Below are positions 31,650 to 43,296 of a stretch of 64,000 nt of DNA, in pieces. Under the pieces are notes generated by a model. That model was not told the origin of the DNA. It worked only from the letters and a program-made list of their open reading frames with translations, and did not search any database. The stretch's first letter is position 1. Each line of letters opens with the position of its first letter. The position numbers were made by a program, and so were the translations under genes. Source of the DNA: Tupaia tana. Its lineage: Eukaryota; Chordata; Mammalia; Scandentia; Tupaiidae. The stretch lies in the NCBI GenBank assembly GCA_026018925.1, contig JAKSZU010000002.1, positions 54,961,837-55,025,836 of the forward strand, read 5' to 3'.

Positions 31650-33055
31650 AGTAATATGGCATATACAGACTAAAATACAGGGTGTTCTATTAAAGGTAAT
31701 CACTAATACCACTAACAATTATAATACTCCCCAATAAAATGGTTAAACTTATTCTAGCTTTAGGAATCATTTATATATTTTGTTATGAGATACATAAAGA
31801 TAATTGCTAGATTTTTAAATAACATTTTTATTTTTATAATATTTAAGGAAAAATTCTTCCTTGTGGAAAAGAAATTTTTAATTTTTTTGTGAATTATAAT
31901 TAAGGAAGAACATAATAAAATAAATTAAAGTCACTCTAGTCAAAGTTCTACACAATGAGATCAAAATAGTATTTTTAAAACAAACAACAAAATCATGAAA
32001 CCTTTTGCAGTGAATAGCTACGAACATCTATATTTATGCATAGATAACCTCGACAGGTTCATTGGTGACAGAATATGAAACTCAGTATGATAGTTAAAAC
32101 AAAAAATAGCTGTTCTCCTATAAAGCCCAGAGCTACTATAAGATGCCCTTATTGATAGTTATTGTTTTTTTTTTTAAGCATTATTAATACTATCTTGTTT
32201 ATTTGAAAGACATTCCTTTGATAACCCTCCTTAGCAGTTAAAATATGAAGAGGCATTAGTATCTCTGCAGGGGAATCTCAATGAAACTTTCCAGATGGCA
32301 GTGATATGGGATAAATCTAGTAAATATGTGGGAACTAGAATCAGAACTTTGTGATAACGCTTTCTCCTTTTATGTTTCTGAAAGCTTTGAAAGGGAAGAT
32401 AAGGTATGAATGATATAATATGTAAATTTTAAACTATGTGAAGTTCTATAAAGAATATAAAACAATGGCCTTTGCTGATAAAAAGTAGAAGCAACATAAA
32501 AGCAAATGGGAAACACTAATGGGTAACCAATCACCCTTTACTGCAATTTTATCTACCGTGATAGGAAAACATAGTTTCTTACAGGTATCATGAATTTGCA
32601 AACACTCTTCAAGATGTGTAACAAAAAGCTGGAAAAGACACAAAGGAGATATTGAAATTCTTATAAAGAACAAGAAGAAACTTACCAGTACCCCAAGTAT
32701 AATAGTTATGACTTTTTGAAGCATGCATAATCTCCCCTTTTAGTACCATCTACAGACTTTGTAGCTACAAGGTGTTCAGTGCCTCAAAGGACTCTAATCT
32801 ATTCTACTTCCTTTACACAAGACGACTGATTAAATTTAACAACCTGTACTAGTTCCAAAAAGATAACTTAGATGAAGAGAATTATATGACCAGAATCATT
32901 CATTTCTTCTGAAATTGGGATTATACAATTTTAAAAGAATATTTTCCATTGCTTATTATCCTACCATTGCAAAGTCACTTTGCTATTCTTTGCTATGCTT
33001 ATTTTGCATCTTTTTCTTTTTCTTACTCCTGCGTGTAGTACACAGTTAAGATTGT
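31650..33055. other. AT-rich non-coding sequence
   Basis: The insertion-site flank of the HAL1-like element. No repeat or gene recognised. Confidence 0.45.
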
Positions 33056-33059
33056 AGGC

Positions 33060-33631
33060 TCTATATGCAAACAAGTAGAATCATCAGATCTCTCATACTC
33101 TGCAGGTGGAAATGTAATTGACTCAAAATTGTTTGACTGTATCTACTAAAGTAATTCCACTTCCAGGCACATTCCCAAGAAAATATATACCAAAAATACA
33201 TGTGCAGAACAATCATAGCTGTTTTATTCATAAGGACCAGAGACTTAAAAAGCAATCTAAATATCCATCAATATCAAAGCAAAAATTTGTAGTGTATTTA
33301 CAAAATGGCATTCCACAGAGCAATAAAAAAGAAGAATGGTTGATGCATGCATCAACATAAATGAGAGCCAAATGCAGAAGAATAAATACCATATGATTTT
33401 AGTTTCACATTTCCAAGAGAAAAAAACAATCAATGGTTAATAGAGTCACTGTAGAAACAGAAGTCTGAGTGAGTGAGTATTGACTGGAAAGGGGTAGTGA
33501 ATGCTGTTATTGTTATTTCCTGTTCTGGATGGTGGTTACATGAGTGTACATGTGTGCAAGTATTTACTGAGCATTTGGATTGGTGCACTTTTGAATATTT
33601 TGCTTTACGTATTTAAGAATATAACTTTTAT
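33060..33631 (+). repeat. Old L1 (L1M-type) 3' region
   Basis: Order matches the L1M 3' end: gcaggtggaaatgtaattga, cacttccaggcacattccca, tcatagctgttttattcata, atctaaatatccatcaatat, acatgcatcaacataaatgag-like, and gatggtggttacatgagtgt. Frame lost throughout. Confidence 0.75.
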
Positions 33632-33882
33632 GGGGCCACCAGGTGGCATAATGGTTAAGGCACTGGACTCCCACATGGCTGACAGTGGTTCAAGTCCTGC
33701 ATCCAGCAGCTTGAAACTTACATCAGGTGCATGTGCATGTATGCTCCAAATCCAGAGAGGAGTTTGGGGGAGAAAAGATTGTGGTGTGGTCATTCCCCCT
33801 GAAGGAGTGATTTCTTGCTTTCTGTCTCTCTGTTTCTCTGGTGAGTACACATGCCTTATAGCAAAAATCTCTTAATAAAAAG
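33632..33882 (+). repeat. SINE-A, long form
   Basis: Head ggggccaccaggtggcataa, B box ggttcaagtcctg, core agagaggagtttgggggaga, and gccttatagcaaaaatctct. It lies at the boundary of the L1M fragment; flanks gaatataacttttat and gaatgaacttttat suggest a degraded TSD. Confidence 0.88.
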
Positions 33883-34367
33883 AATGAACTTTTATTTTGA
33901 CAGATGTATAGATCAACAAAAGATTGTAAAGAAATGTGCAGGAAATCCTATACATCCTTCCTATAGCCTCCCCAAATTTAAAATCTTATGCACCTATGTT
34001 AAAACAGCAAAACAAAGATATGAAGATAAGAACAATCCTGAGAACTTACCCATATTTCATAGGTTACCCATGCACACTTTTGTGTACATTGATCTATACA
34101 ACTTTATCACATGTAGACTTGTGTAAATATGATCACAATCAAGATGGTCAACTGTAATATAACCACAAGATTCCCTTGAAAAGTCAAACTCTCCTCTCCA
34201 CTGTTCCTAACACCTGTTTAATACTAGTCTATTCTCTGTCTATGTTACTGCATGAATGTATATAATAGACACATGCATTATATACCTTTATGAGACTGAC
34301 TTTTATCATTAAATATAATTTCCTGAAATCCATCCTTTCTGTTGTTTGAATAGTACTCCACTGTTAA

Positions 34368-34650
34368 TTTTTTTTTCTTATTTTTTTTTTCTCTTTTTTT
34401 GGAGAGGTTTTTGCTATAGGGCGTGTGCGCTCGCCAGACAGACAGAGAGAGACAGAGAGACAGAAAGCAGGAAATCACCCCCCAGGGGGGATGGCCACAC
34501 CACAATCCCTTCTCCTCCATTCTCCTTCGGGATCTTGGGCACGCACGCACACGCGCCCGGCATGAGTTTAAGCCACCGGGTCCGGGACTCAAACCGCGGT
34601 CGACTATGTGGGAGTCCAGTGACATAGCCATTACACTAACTGCTGGTCCC
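34368..34650 (-). repeat. SINE-A, long form, young, inside L1M
   Basis: CpG-rich near-consensus copy (ctatagggcgtgtgcgctcg to cattacactaactgctggtc). Exact 12-bp TSD ctccactgttaa at 34356-34367 and 34651-34662. It splits the older L1, giving relative age. Confidence 0.94.
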
Positions 34651-34663
34651 CTCCACTGTTAAA

Positions 34664-34781
34664 CTCTTTAACCATTGAAAGATATGGGTAGGGATAGATA
34701 TTATGGATATGACACTGTTGATCTCTTTAACCATTGAAAGACATATGAGTAGGGATGGATATTGTGAATAATGGTGCTATA
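34664..34781. repeat. Diverged tandem duplication, 59-bp period
   Basis: ctctttaaccattgaaagat with following ggtagggatagatatt at 34664 recurs at 34723 as ctctttaaccattgaaagac with gagtagggatggatatt. Copies differ at several bases, so the event is older than the neighbouring SINE. Confidence 0.85.
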
Positions 34782-34884
34782 AACAGTTTTTACATGTTCC
34801 TGCATGGAAATGATCTTTGTTTCTGTGGGATAAATGCCCAAAAGTACAATTTCTGGGTTCTGTGTAGATTTATCATATAACTTA

Positions 34885-35043
34885 TTTTTAAGAATTATTT
34901 ATTTAATTTTATGTATCATCATCATTATATTAATATGGCCAGATAGAGAAAGAGTGAGAAAGCAAGTTGCCAGGTCCAAGACTCGAACCACAGTTGGTCA
35001 TATGGAAGTCTAGCACCTTAACTACCATGCCACCTGTCGGCAC
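34885..35043 (-). repeat. SINE-A, short form
   Basis: Minus strand: ggcacatggtagttaaggtgc-like head, B box ggttcgagtcttg, then directly the purine/CT stretch and AATAAA-type tail, without the middle module. Confidence 0.75.
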
Positions 35044-35734
35044 CTGGTATATTTATTTTTAGCTTCAAAAGTAACTGCCAAACTGTTTCAGAGTGATGAT
35101 ATCATTCTACATTTCTGCCAGCAATACATGGGTGATCCAGTTTCTCTGTCATCTTAACATTTGATGTTATAACTACTTTTACATATTTTACCCATTCATA
35201 TGTAGTGAAATCTCATCATAATTTTAATGAACATTTCTCTGCTGGCCCCCAACCTATGATTTTAACAACTATATACTAATGCTTTTTAAATTGATGCCTC
35301 CAGCTACAGTCCTTTTCCTGAGCTCTTTTGTTGTAAGCCCAAATGCCTACCTGATATCTACAACTAAATACCATGTTGGCTTCTCCATGTTGACATTATT
35401 GTTCAGAACTGATCACTAGATTGCCATCAGCCAAATAACCCAAACTTTCCCCTCCTTTATTCTTTACAGACTTAGTGATGCTAAGCTCAAATTTTAGACA
35501 TTATTTTTTTTCTTCTTTCTTTCTTAAGTAATCTACTTACAGAAGCCATCAGCAAATGTGGTGGCTACTTTATAAAAATAACAATACCGAATCTTGTCAC
35601 AGATGACCATCTTCATTGCTACCATGCTATAATCCTTAAAATTCTGCAACATTTCCTTTTCTTGCTGTTGTTTGCTTTCCTCTCCATGCAGCAACCAAAG
35701 TGACTATTTTATAAAATATTTTATGTTTCTTTCT

Positions 35735-35935
35735 TTAGAGAAGTATCCTCACCAGGGCCTCATCATACCATAAATCCCCTCTACAGCCTTCCAGCCACCA
35801 GGATCATGGGCACATTCATGAGTGCACTCAGCATGTTCAGGTCTACCTGGGATCTGAACCCTGGGCTTTCCCACATGGCTCAAGTGTCATCCAGCAGTGC
35901 CCTTATAGCTGAGTCAGTGCAGCTAAGCCCAAAGT
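35735..35935 (-). repeat. SINE-B copy
   Basis: Minus strand: gcttagctgcactgactcag and tataagggcactgctggatg (A-box region), gccatgtgggaaagcccagg, B box gggttcagatccc, then a body unlike SINE-A and an AAAGAAA-type tail. The B box is the best preserved of the SINE-B copies. Confidence 0.6.
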
Positions 35936-36367
35936 GATTATTTCAATGTCTAACTCAGATTTATTACATGCTTGTTTAAACTCTCCAGTGGCTCTTCATT
36001 GCATTTAAACTAGAAGCCAAAACCCTTATCAAAAGATGGATCATCTGAAATCCCTAGGTGACCTGTTACCTCACTCTGAATTTAACTTCTCTCCTCTCCC
36101 CATTATTCACAGCTCTCTAGCCCCAGTGGCCTTCAAGTGATTCCTTAAGCATGTACAGCTTTTTGCTGCCTGGGGTTCTCTTCTTCCAAATATTCTCAAG
36201 GCTATTTATTTTCCTATTATTCAATTTCTGTTCAAATTTATCCTTTGCAAAGTGCTTTCTTGATCAGAATAGTCTAAGTAATTGTCTGTTATTTCCTATT
36301 ACTTTATATGTTTATAGTCTCTTCATAGTACTTACTATCTTAAGTTAAATCACAGTTATATGAGTGG

Positions 36368-36484
36368 CCCTCAGAAAGTCTGTGGAAATGCATTTTCTGA
36401 AAAATCTATATGGATTTCAATTTTTTTCACCAAAATAAACTCACACTTTAACTCCATCCTTCCATGAACTTTTTGAAGCCCTCG
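36368..36484. mobile_element. Mariner-type MITE (non-autonomous)
   Basis: About 117 bp with imperfect inverted ends (cctcagaaagtctgtggaaa, against agggcttcaaaaagttcatg on the other strand) and central ggatttcaattttttt / ccaaaataaactcacac. The same element occurs at 59156-59287. Layout and termini match short mariner derivatives of several mammals. It carries no transposase. Confidence 0.65.
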
Positions 36485-36640
36485 TATTCTGATTATTAGT
36501 TTTTCTTTATTTATAATCTATATGACCAAACCTGTCTCATCCCTATCCTACAGAAAGTGCTTTTCAAAGTTATAAGAACTTTGCTGATCATTCTATTACC
36601 AAGATCTATAATTAGCCTGGCACTTAAAACAGGTAATCTC

Positions 36641-37052
36641 TATGCTCAAATGATTAGGAGTAGTGATTCTTAGATGAATTTAAATAAAGTGTTAAAATAG
36701 AAAATACATCACACAGAGATACACACACGTACATATGTATGTACATATACCATAAAATTTATAAGATATATTCATTCACAATCTTTTAATGTATGAGCAA
36801 ATATTTTGGGTATGGGTCCAATAATTAGAGTACCCACAGTCTTTGTTTATAACCACACTCATAAAGCACCATCTGTGATTACCAGACTATTATGGATGAG
36901 CAAGCAATTAAAGACACGTGTGAAACCTTCTAGATATAAACTTATGTGAGTTTTTGTGGCACAGACAGTCCCTGACTTACAATGGTTCAACTTAAAATTT
37001 CTCAGCTTTACTATAGTGCAAAAGCTATATATATCTTGTAAAAACTGTACTT
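36641..37052. other. AT-rich non-coding sequence
   Basis: Nothing recognised apart from short TA and TATG repeats near 36725-36760. Confidence 0.4.
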
Positions 37053-37315
37053 CGGGTCAGCTGGTGGCATAGTGTTTAAGGCAGCTGTTTTCCACGTGAT
37101 TGACTGAATGATTCTAGTCCTGGATCTGGTGGCCAGAGAATCACTTAGGGCATGTGTGTGTGCATGCTCAAAATCCTTAAAAGAGAAATAGAGAAAGGAT
37201 TGTGGCTACTCCCATGGGGAATGGTCTCACTTTCTCTCTCTCTTTCTCTCTCTCTCCCTCTCTCTCTCTCTCTCTCAGAGAGTACATATATCCTATGGCA
37301 AATTAAAAGCAAAAA
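37053..37315 (+). repeat. SINE-A, long form, old, with CT expansion
   Basis: Head gggtcagctggtggcatagt, core gctcaaaatccttaaaagag, a long CT run (37230-37277) and tatcctatggcaaattaaaa. Flanks aaaactgtactt and aaatctgtactt indicate a slightly decayed TSD. Confidence 0.82.
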
Positions 37316-37453
37316 CTATTAAAAATCTGTACTTTAGTACCCATACAAAATTTATTTTTCACTTTCAGCACAATATTTAATAAATTGCATGAGATATTCA
37401 ATGCTATTATAAAATAGGATTTTGTGTCAGAGGGTTTTGCTCAACCATTGGTT

Positions 37454-37491
37454 GTGTTCTAAGCATGTTTAAGTGTTCTAAGCATGTTTAA
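37454..37491. repeat. Perfect 19-bp tandem duplication
   Basis: gtgttctaagcatgtttaa occurs twice in direct succession (37454-37472, 37473-37491). Confidence 0.95.
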
Positions 37492-37864
37492 GCTAGGCTA
37501 GACTAAGTAACAATATTTGTTCTTTCAATATAGGTTAGATGTATATTAAATATATTTTTTACTTCCAATACATCCAATTTACAAGTTTATCAGGACATAA
37601 CACCATTGTAAGTTCACTAGCATCTCTATTTTCCTCTGTATTTTACAATCATGTGACTAAAGCTAATTTAACGTCTATTTCTAAGGCAACTTACATTTAT
37701 ATTATTAATATTCACAAAGCTTTTGGTTTATCTTTTATAGAAATAACATGTTTCAGAATGTCATTCATATTTCATTATTTAAATGTGACATTAAGTAAGT
37801 TATATAATTGAATTAGTAAGTACAGTTGCCATAAGCAAATTTGGGCACAATTTAAGTGTTTCTT

Positions 37865-38131
37865 TTTTTTTTTTTTCTTTTTTTTTGGAGAGGTTTTTGC
37901 TATAGGGCGTGTGCGCTCGCCAGACAGACAGAGAGAGACAGAGAGACAGAAAGCGAGAAATCACCCCCCAGGGCGGATGGCCACAATCCCTTCTCCTCCA
38001 TTCTCCTCTCAGGATCTTGGGCACGCATGCACACACGCCCGGCGTGAGTTTAAGCCACCGGGTCCGGGACGCGAACCGCGGTCAACTACATGGGAGTCCA
38101 GCGACATAGCCATTACACTAACTGCTGGTCC
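37865..38131 (-). repeat. SINE-A, long form, young, 17-bp exact TSD
   Basis: CpG-rich copy with gaaccgcggtcaacta in the head, flanked by caatttaagtgtttctt at 37848-37864 and 38132-38148. A 4-5 bp loss in the core (ggatggccacaatccc lacks the usual cgc) is private to this copy. Confidence 0.95.
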
Positions 38132-38507
38132 CAATTTAAGTGTTTCTTATTAACCAATTGGAGAAACAAAAATAAGGTTAGCATTAGCCTAAATTTTTCA
38201 AGCTATTCTGAGATTTCAACCTGCGGTAAAAGAACCTGAGAACAGTATAGAGCTTTTTGTAAATGAACTTAGTTAATAAAATCTTATTAAATGTAGATGT
38301 ATATATTTTCTCACATTCCAGTCACAAAGAGAAAAGTGAAAATTTATATGTGGCCATATTTAGAAGACCCTAAGATATATTTATATAATTTTATGAAAAG
38401 TAAGTTTTTCTAAAGTAATATATTTATCTGTTTGGAACTACTGCAAATATCATATATTTAATAAAATATTCCTATTTTTTTCTGAACTTTAAAAGAGCCT
38501 GAGTCTT

Positions 38508-38690
38508 GAGACTGGCTTGTGGTATGGTGGCTAAGATGCTGAACTCCCACTTGGCCAACTGTGGTTCAAGTCCTGGACCAGGTGGTTGCTTTTTCACACT
38601 CTCTTTTTGTTTCTCTCTGATCAAAAATAATAATAATAATAATGGTGAATGAAATTAAATAAATATAATTTTTAAATTTATGTATGAGGC
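38508..38690 (+). repeat. SINE-A, short form
   Basis: gactggcttgtggtatggtg head, B box ggttcaagtcctgg, ccaggtggttgctttttcac and an AATAATAAT/AAATTAAATAAA tail. Confidence 0.78.
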
Positions 38691-40131
38691 TTTAAAATAG
38701 TTGTAAAGATTGACAGATGAAATACTAACAAATGTACCTGGAATGATTGGATTTTGTGAAAATATACACAGATGTCTTTTATAGCTTCAAATTTTGTAGT
38801 GATGATAAAATACATAAATGTGATACAACTGTACATTTGAAATTATTACTCTCAATAAATTGCTATATGCATAATTTAATATAATAATGACCAATTTTCT
38901 GATAAATCAGTTAAACATATTGTCTATTTGTGCCACATGTAGACATTCTGCTAATCTGCTTACAGTGACACAATATACAGGTTTCCTGATCAAATACTGC
39001 AAAAGAGCCTATTACGAGATAATTATTGTGCACAATATATAAAATTCATTACCTTGTATTTTCATATTCATGTTTTATAGATTACTTAATTTAAAAACCC
39101 TAATTAGTACCAGAAAGGGTTACTTTATAAATAAATTTTTTTCCTAGAAATTATTCTACTTATTAATGCCAGTAATAAAAAGACTAAATCTTAAATGTAG
39201 GTAGGAAGCATCCATTTAGACATATTTTTTACACGCGGTTAATGAGGATTACACACGCAGCACCATTTTTAGATTTTAAAAAGTATATTCTTTGTGCAAA
39301 GCCCAGAATTATATTTTCGGGGTGGTGGTAATGGTTGGCATGTACAAGAGCTCCTGACCATTTGGAACATATTAACTTTAATCTGTAGCAGACTATTATG
39401 CTATTTGCAACTCTATCTTTGAAACTGTCTCATTAAAGTTAATATAATACAAACCTCATTAAAAAATCTATATAATGTAGGCATTCCTATTTATACCAAG
39501 TCAAAGTATAGCCAATTATTAATATAAACAATTTTTGAAAGTTTTGCATTTTGAGAAAACTATAATTTATATGACAAAGAAACACTTTAAAATTTCTCTA
39601 CAAATTATTGCAAATTAGAAAATTAAGTTATTGGCTTCACTTAGTATTTTGTCACCTAAGGACTTTAAAAAAACCTTTTATTTAAAAGCCAGTTCAATAT
39701 AGAATGTCCATTTAACAGAGTTTGGAGTAGGAAGACACATGCTGAGAATAAAATTTAGTGCAAATTCTCAAAGTGTCTAAATTACCTGAACAGCTTGCAA
39801 ATCAACTGAGTAGTGCCTAAATCCTTAGTGCATGGATCTTTAGTTTGAAAGAATATATTTGTACATGTTAAATTTTATTGTGATCAAAGTTTCTCATATG
39901 AATTTAGTTGATAAGCCAAATGTAATATTTTATGTAGCCTCCTGAGAATGAATGCTTGCAAATAAAATCTGAGATCTTAAGCTTGGCATTTGAAAATTCT
40001 TTCACAATGAGACTATGTCAACATAGTAGATAGAATTATAATGATCCCCTTTGGGAAAACGATGTGAATTAACTTTAAAATGGAAATTTGAAACATTTAA
40101 AATTGGAATGATGGTTATTAGTAAGCTATTC
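38691..40131. other. Mostly repeat-free AT-rich sequence
   Basis: About 1.4 kb without a recognised SINE or clear LINE, with no open frame of note. It is a candidate for conserved non-coding sequence on grounds of repeat absence only. Confidence 0.45.
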
Positions 40132-40149
40132 AAAATTCTGTATTTTTTG

Positions 40150-40412
40150 GGACCAGCAGTTAGCGTAATGGCTATGTCGCTGGACTCCCACGTAGTCGAC
40201 CGCGGTTCGAGTCCCGGACCCGGCGGCTTAAACTCACGCCGGGCGCGTGTGCATGCGTGCCCAAGATCCCGAGAGGAGAATGGAGGAGAAGGGATTGCGG
40301 CGTGGCCATCCCCCCTGGGGGGTGATTTCCTGCTTTCTATCTCTCTGTCTCTCTCTGTCTGTCTGGCGAGCGCACGCGCCCTATAGCAAAAACCTCTCAA
40401 AAAAAAAAAAAA
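40150..40412 (+). repeat. SINE-A, long form, near-consensus young copy
   Basis: A box tagcgtaatgg and B box ggttcgagtcc are both intact, with CpGs kept throughout (gtcgaccgcggttcgagtcc). Exact 18-bp TSD aaaattctgtattttttg at 40132-40149 and 40413-40430. It is the best single representative of the family in this window. Confidence 0.96.
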
Positions 40413-40746
40413 AAAATTCTGTATTTTTTGAGGAAAAAGAAAGCAAAGTGTACATACATTAAGAAATGTTCACGGGTTCAGTAAATTACCTCAAGTTTGC
40501 TAAGATAAAGTTAAATGCTCTTTAATTTTAGCACCCACATGATTAGGTAATGAATTAGGAAAAAAAAGCAAAAATGGTCAAATCTGTCATGACCTTTTCA
40601 CCACCCTGAGTAACCTCAGTCTGCATGACGGTTTCCAGTAGTGGCTTAGCAAGTGTGGGAGAAAATCAGTGCAAGACGAAATGCTGTGTGCCTGGGTATC
40701 CACAAACCATGCCTACCAAGCTTCTTTCATTGCTTATTTTTCTTTT

Positions 40747-40923
40747 CTTTTTTTAAAAAATTATTTTATTTAACTTTATTTATTTTTGTTTATTTTAATT
40801 TGACCAAAGAAGGGCAGAGAGGGAGAGGGGGAAAGTGAGACAGAAAGCCACCAGGTCCAGGACTATCACCTGGTCAGCCTATGGGAGTTCAGTGACCTTA
40901 ACCACCACGCCACCTGCCGGCCC
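40747..40923 (-). repeat. SINE-A, short form, with TSD
   Basis: Minus strand: ggccggcaggtggcgtggtg head, then B-box region and a direct jump to the CT-rich stretch, tail aattaaaataaacaaaaata-like. The 14-bp TSD cttatttttctttt lies at 40733-40746 and 40924-40937. Confidence 0.88.
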
Positions 40924-41209
40924 CTTATTTTTCTTTTTATAGCACCAAGCAAGCCAGATAGAAACAAGAGGAGGTGAGAGAAAAACTGAATATTTTTAAA
41001 TCACATTGTTATAGCAACAGAACACTTCTAACCCATCCCTTTGATGTTCTTTTATGAACACTGTCAAAAGTCTGAACCCAGCTCTAATTCAGTCCAAACC
41101 TTATGGTCATGTTGGATTAAGAAGTTTTCAATTTACTCTTAAAAATAAAACCACAGTGATTTCAGTAGAATTATTTTCAATACAATTCCCGTCTTCTTTG
41201 CCTATAATA

Positions 41210-41316
41210 TGTCATTTCAGGCTGCTATAATAAATGCCATAAACTGAGTGTCGTTGACAGTTATTTCTCACAGTCTTACAGGTTGGAAGTCTGAGATCAG
41301 ACTGCCAGCCTAGTTG

Positions 41317-41347
<31 letters not shown>

Positions 41348-41790
41348 ATTATTTTACTTAACTTTATTTATTTATTTACGTATTTTAATTTGACTAGAGA
41401 GGGACAGAGATGGAGAGAGTGGGGGAGGGGAGCGAGAAAGCAAGCAACTAGGTCAGGGACTCCAACCATGGTCGGCCCCATGGGAGCCCAGCACCTTTAA
41501 CCACCAGGCCACCTGCCAGCATCCCCAGTTGGGGTTTTGAAGAAGACTTCTTTCTAGTATGCAATCTGCCTCCTTATTGTATCCTCACAAGTTCAAGAAC
41601 AAAGAGGGAACAAGCAAGCGCTTTCCTTTCTCATCTTACAAGGGCACTAGTACCATCATGAGTGCTCCATCCTCATGATCTAAATAACTTCCAAAGGCCC
41701 TGCTTTGAAATACCATCACACCGGGGATTAGAATTTCACTATATGAATTTTGAGGGGACATGAACATAGAAAGATGTATCCACTATAGAG
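41210..41790 (-). repeat. MLT1/MaLR-type LTR, minus strand, split by a SINE
   Basis: Plus strand reads atttcaggctgctataataa, tttctcacagtcttacaggt, then after the SINE atcctcacaagttcaag, agggcactagtaccatcatg, taacttccaaaggccctg, ataccatcacaccggggatt and atatgaattttgaggggaca. This is the complement of the MLT1/THE-class LTR order. Confidence 0.75.
41318..41525 (-). repeat. SINE-A, short form, inside MaLR LTR
   Basis: A run of 27 T followed by the minus-strand short form (gaccatggttggagtcc B-box region on the minus strand). The long T run suggests a fairly recent insertion. Confidence 0.82.
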
Positions 41791-41799
41791 AATTTAGTA

Positions 41800-42480
41800 T
41801 TTTTTGGTCCTGAGAATATATCTAACATATTCTTGCCACACACCTATTATACATAAAAATATATGGTATTGGTATCATCATGTTTATTTAGCATTTTAAA
41901 TCATTGTTTTTGATGGATTTATATTTTTAAGCTTTATGCTTTTTGATAAATTTTCTAGTTTATGTTTATTGGCAATGAATATGTTACAATTATTTATTCT
42001 GGAGATAGAATTTAAGATGTTTCTAATATTTGATATTACAAATAATGCCAAGAGGAAAATAGGTATGTTTCCTCACGAATATGTTTAAGAATTTCTATAG
42101 TGTATAGGCCAAGAAATGGACTTTCTGGATTTCAGCATATACACATCGTAAAATCTTACTAAATAGTGTCAGGCTGCTTTCCAAAGTAGGTGTACCAAAT
42201 TTTATATCCCTCATGAAGATATGACAGTCTTTTTCCAATGTTCAGTTTTATCGTATTTCTAAAAATTTTGATTAGGCTTATATAAAACATATTTATTTTA
42301 ATTTGAATTTCTATTATTGATAATAAAATTAAACAATTTTCTAAGTTTATTGGTCACTTAGATTTTTTTCTTTTGCTAATTATTCACATCTTCATTTGAG
42401 TTTTATTCAGCTTTCTAAATATTTTTCTTATTAATTTGTAGAAGTTTGTTATTTATTCCCAGGCACTGAGTCTTTGCAGA
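41800..42480 (-). repeat. Old L1 (L1M-type) 3' region, minus strand
   Basis: Plus-strand motifs ggctgctttccaaagtaggt, accaaattttatatccctca, ttctaagtttattggtcact and ttattcacatcttcatttga follow the complement of the L1M 3' UTR. Confidence 0.65.
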
Positions 42481-42654
42481 ATCTCTCTGGGAGAAAAGAT
42501 ATTGGCAACACACATACGCTCACACAAATCTGAATTTGCTCCTGAGATACATCTTTTCCAAACTTGTATGGATCTGTTTCAGGCCATTGTTATGTTACTA
42601 ATTTCTCATGCTGAGTTTTTATTTATTTAATATAATTTAATTTAAAAATATTGT

Positions 42655-42838
42655 TTATTCATTTTTAAATTATTAAATTAATTTTATTTATTCATTCATT
42701 TATTTTAATTTGACCAGAGAGAGACATAGAGAGAGAGAAAGGAATGTGAGAAAGCAAGCCACCAGGTCCAGGACTCAAACTGTGGTCAGCCATGTGGGAG
42801 TGTCCAACACCTTAATCACCACACCACCTGCTGGTCCC
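42655..42838 (-). repeat. SINE-A, short form
   Basis: Minus strand: ggaccagcaggtggtgtggt head, B box agtttgagtcctgg, ggtggcttgctttctcac and an AAAATAAATGAATGAATAAA-type tail. Confidence 0.82.
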
Positions 42839-43134
42839 TGTTAATTTATTTTTAATAAGTGTTTTAATTAAGAAGGGTTAATAATAACATTGATATTTTA
42901 CATCAAAATACATGTTTTATCCTGCTCTTTCTATCCATGATGTTTACTCTGCTTTATGAAGTTTAAAATGATCTTTGTGAGTTTTATGTAATAAATATTT
43001 AACCAGCTTCAATAGTAATTCTTATATTAATTGTTTTTTATGAATATAACCTATGTTTAAATATATGATGCAAATTAGGTACCTAAGGTCTATATTTCTA
43101 TATTTACCCACACATTTATTTATCTATCTTAATT

Positions 43135-43296
43135 TTTTTCTCTTCTCTTTCTTTCTCTATTTTTATTTATTTATTTTAATTGTACCAGAGAGAGAGAGAG
43201 AAAGTGAGAAAGCAAGTCTCTCTAGGTCCAGGACTCAAACTACAGTCTGCCACGTCAGAGTTCAGTGCCCTTAACCACCATGTTATCTGGTATCCC
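43135..43296 (-). repeat. SINE-A, short form, inserted next to L1M
   Basis: Minus strand short form with AAATAAATAAA tail. Flanks tatctatcttaattttt and tatctattttaattttt are a TSD with one mismatch. Confidence 0.85.

Larger units (their letters stand above)
33885..35250 (-). repeat. Old L1 (L1M-type) 3' region, minus strand
   Basis: Plus strand reads as the complement of an L1M 3' end: gaatagtactccactgtt, atattgtgaataatggtgct, gtgggataaatgcccaaaag, caaactgtttcagagtgatg and ttctgccagcaatacatggg. Two SINE-A copies interrupt it. Confidence 0.75.
35300..36640 (+). repeat. L2 fragment, interrupted
   Basis: Recognisable L2 3' motifs: aaactctccagtggctcttc, taaactagaagccaaaaccc, ctaggtgacctgttacctca, gcctggggttctcttcttcc and, near the end, tagcctggcacttaaaacag. 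A SINE-B copy and a mariner MITE are inserted in it. Confidence 0.65.

Noticed and set aside
31353-31718. 121-codon minus-strand frame upstream of ORF1, a possible ORF0-like peptide
   Set aside because: It starts in the flanking DNA outside the TSD and only then enters the 5' leader, so it is not part of the mobile unit; primate ORF0 is also antisense to L1, unlike this.
40002-40400. 132-codon open frame on the minus strand
   Set aside because: Most of it is antisense SINE-A (40150-40412) continuing into flank; the 111-codon plus-strand frame at 40051 is the same SINE in sense.
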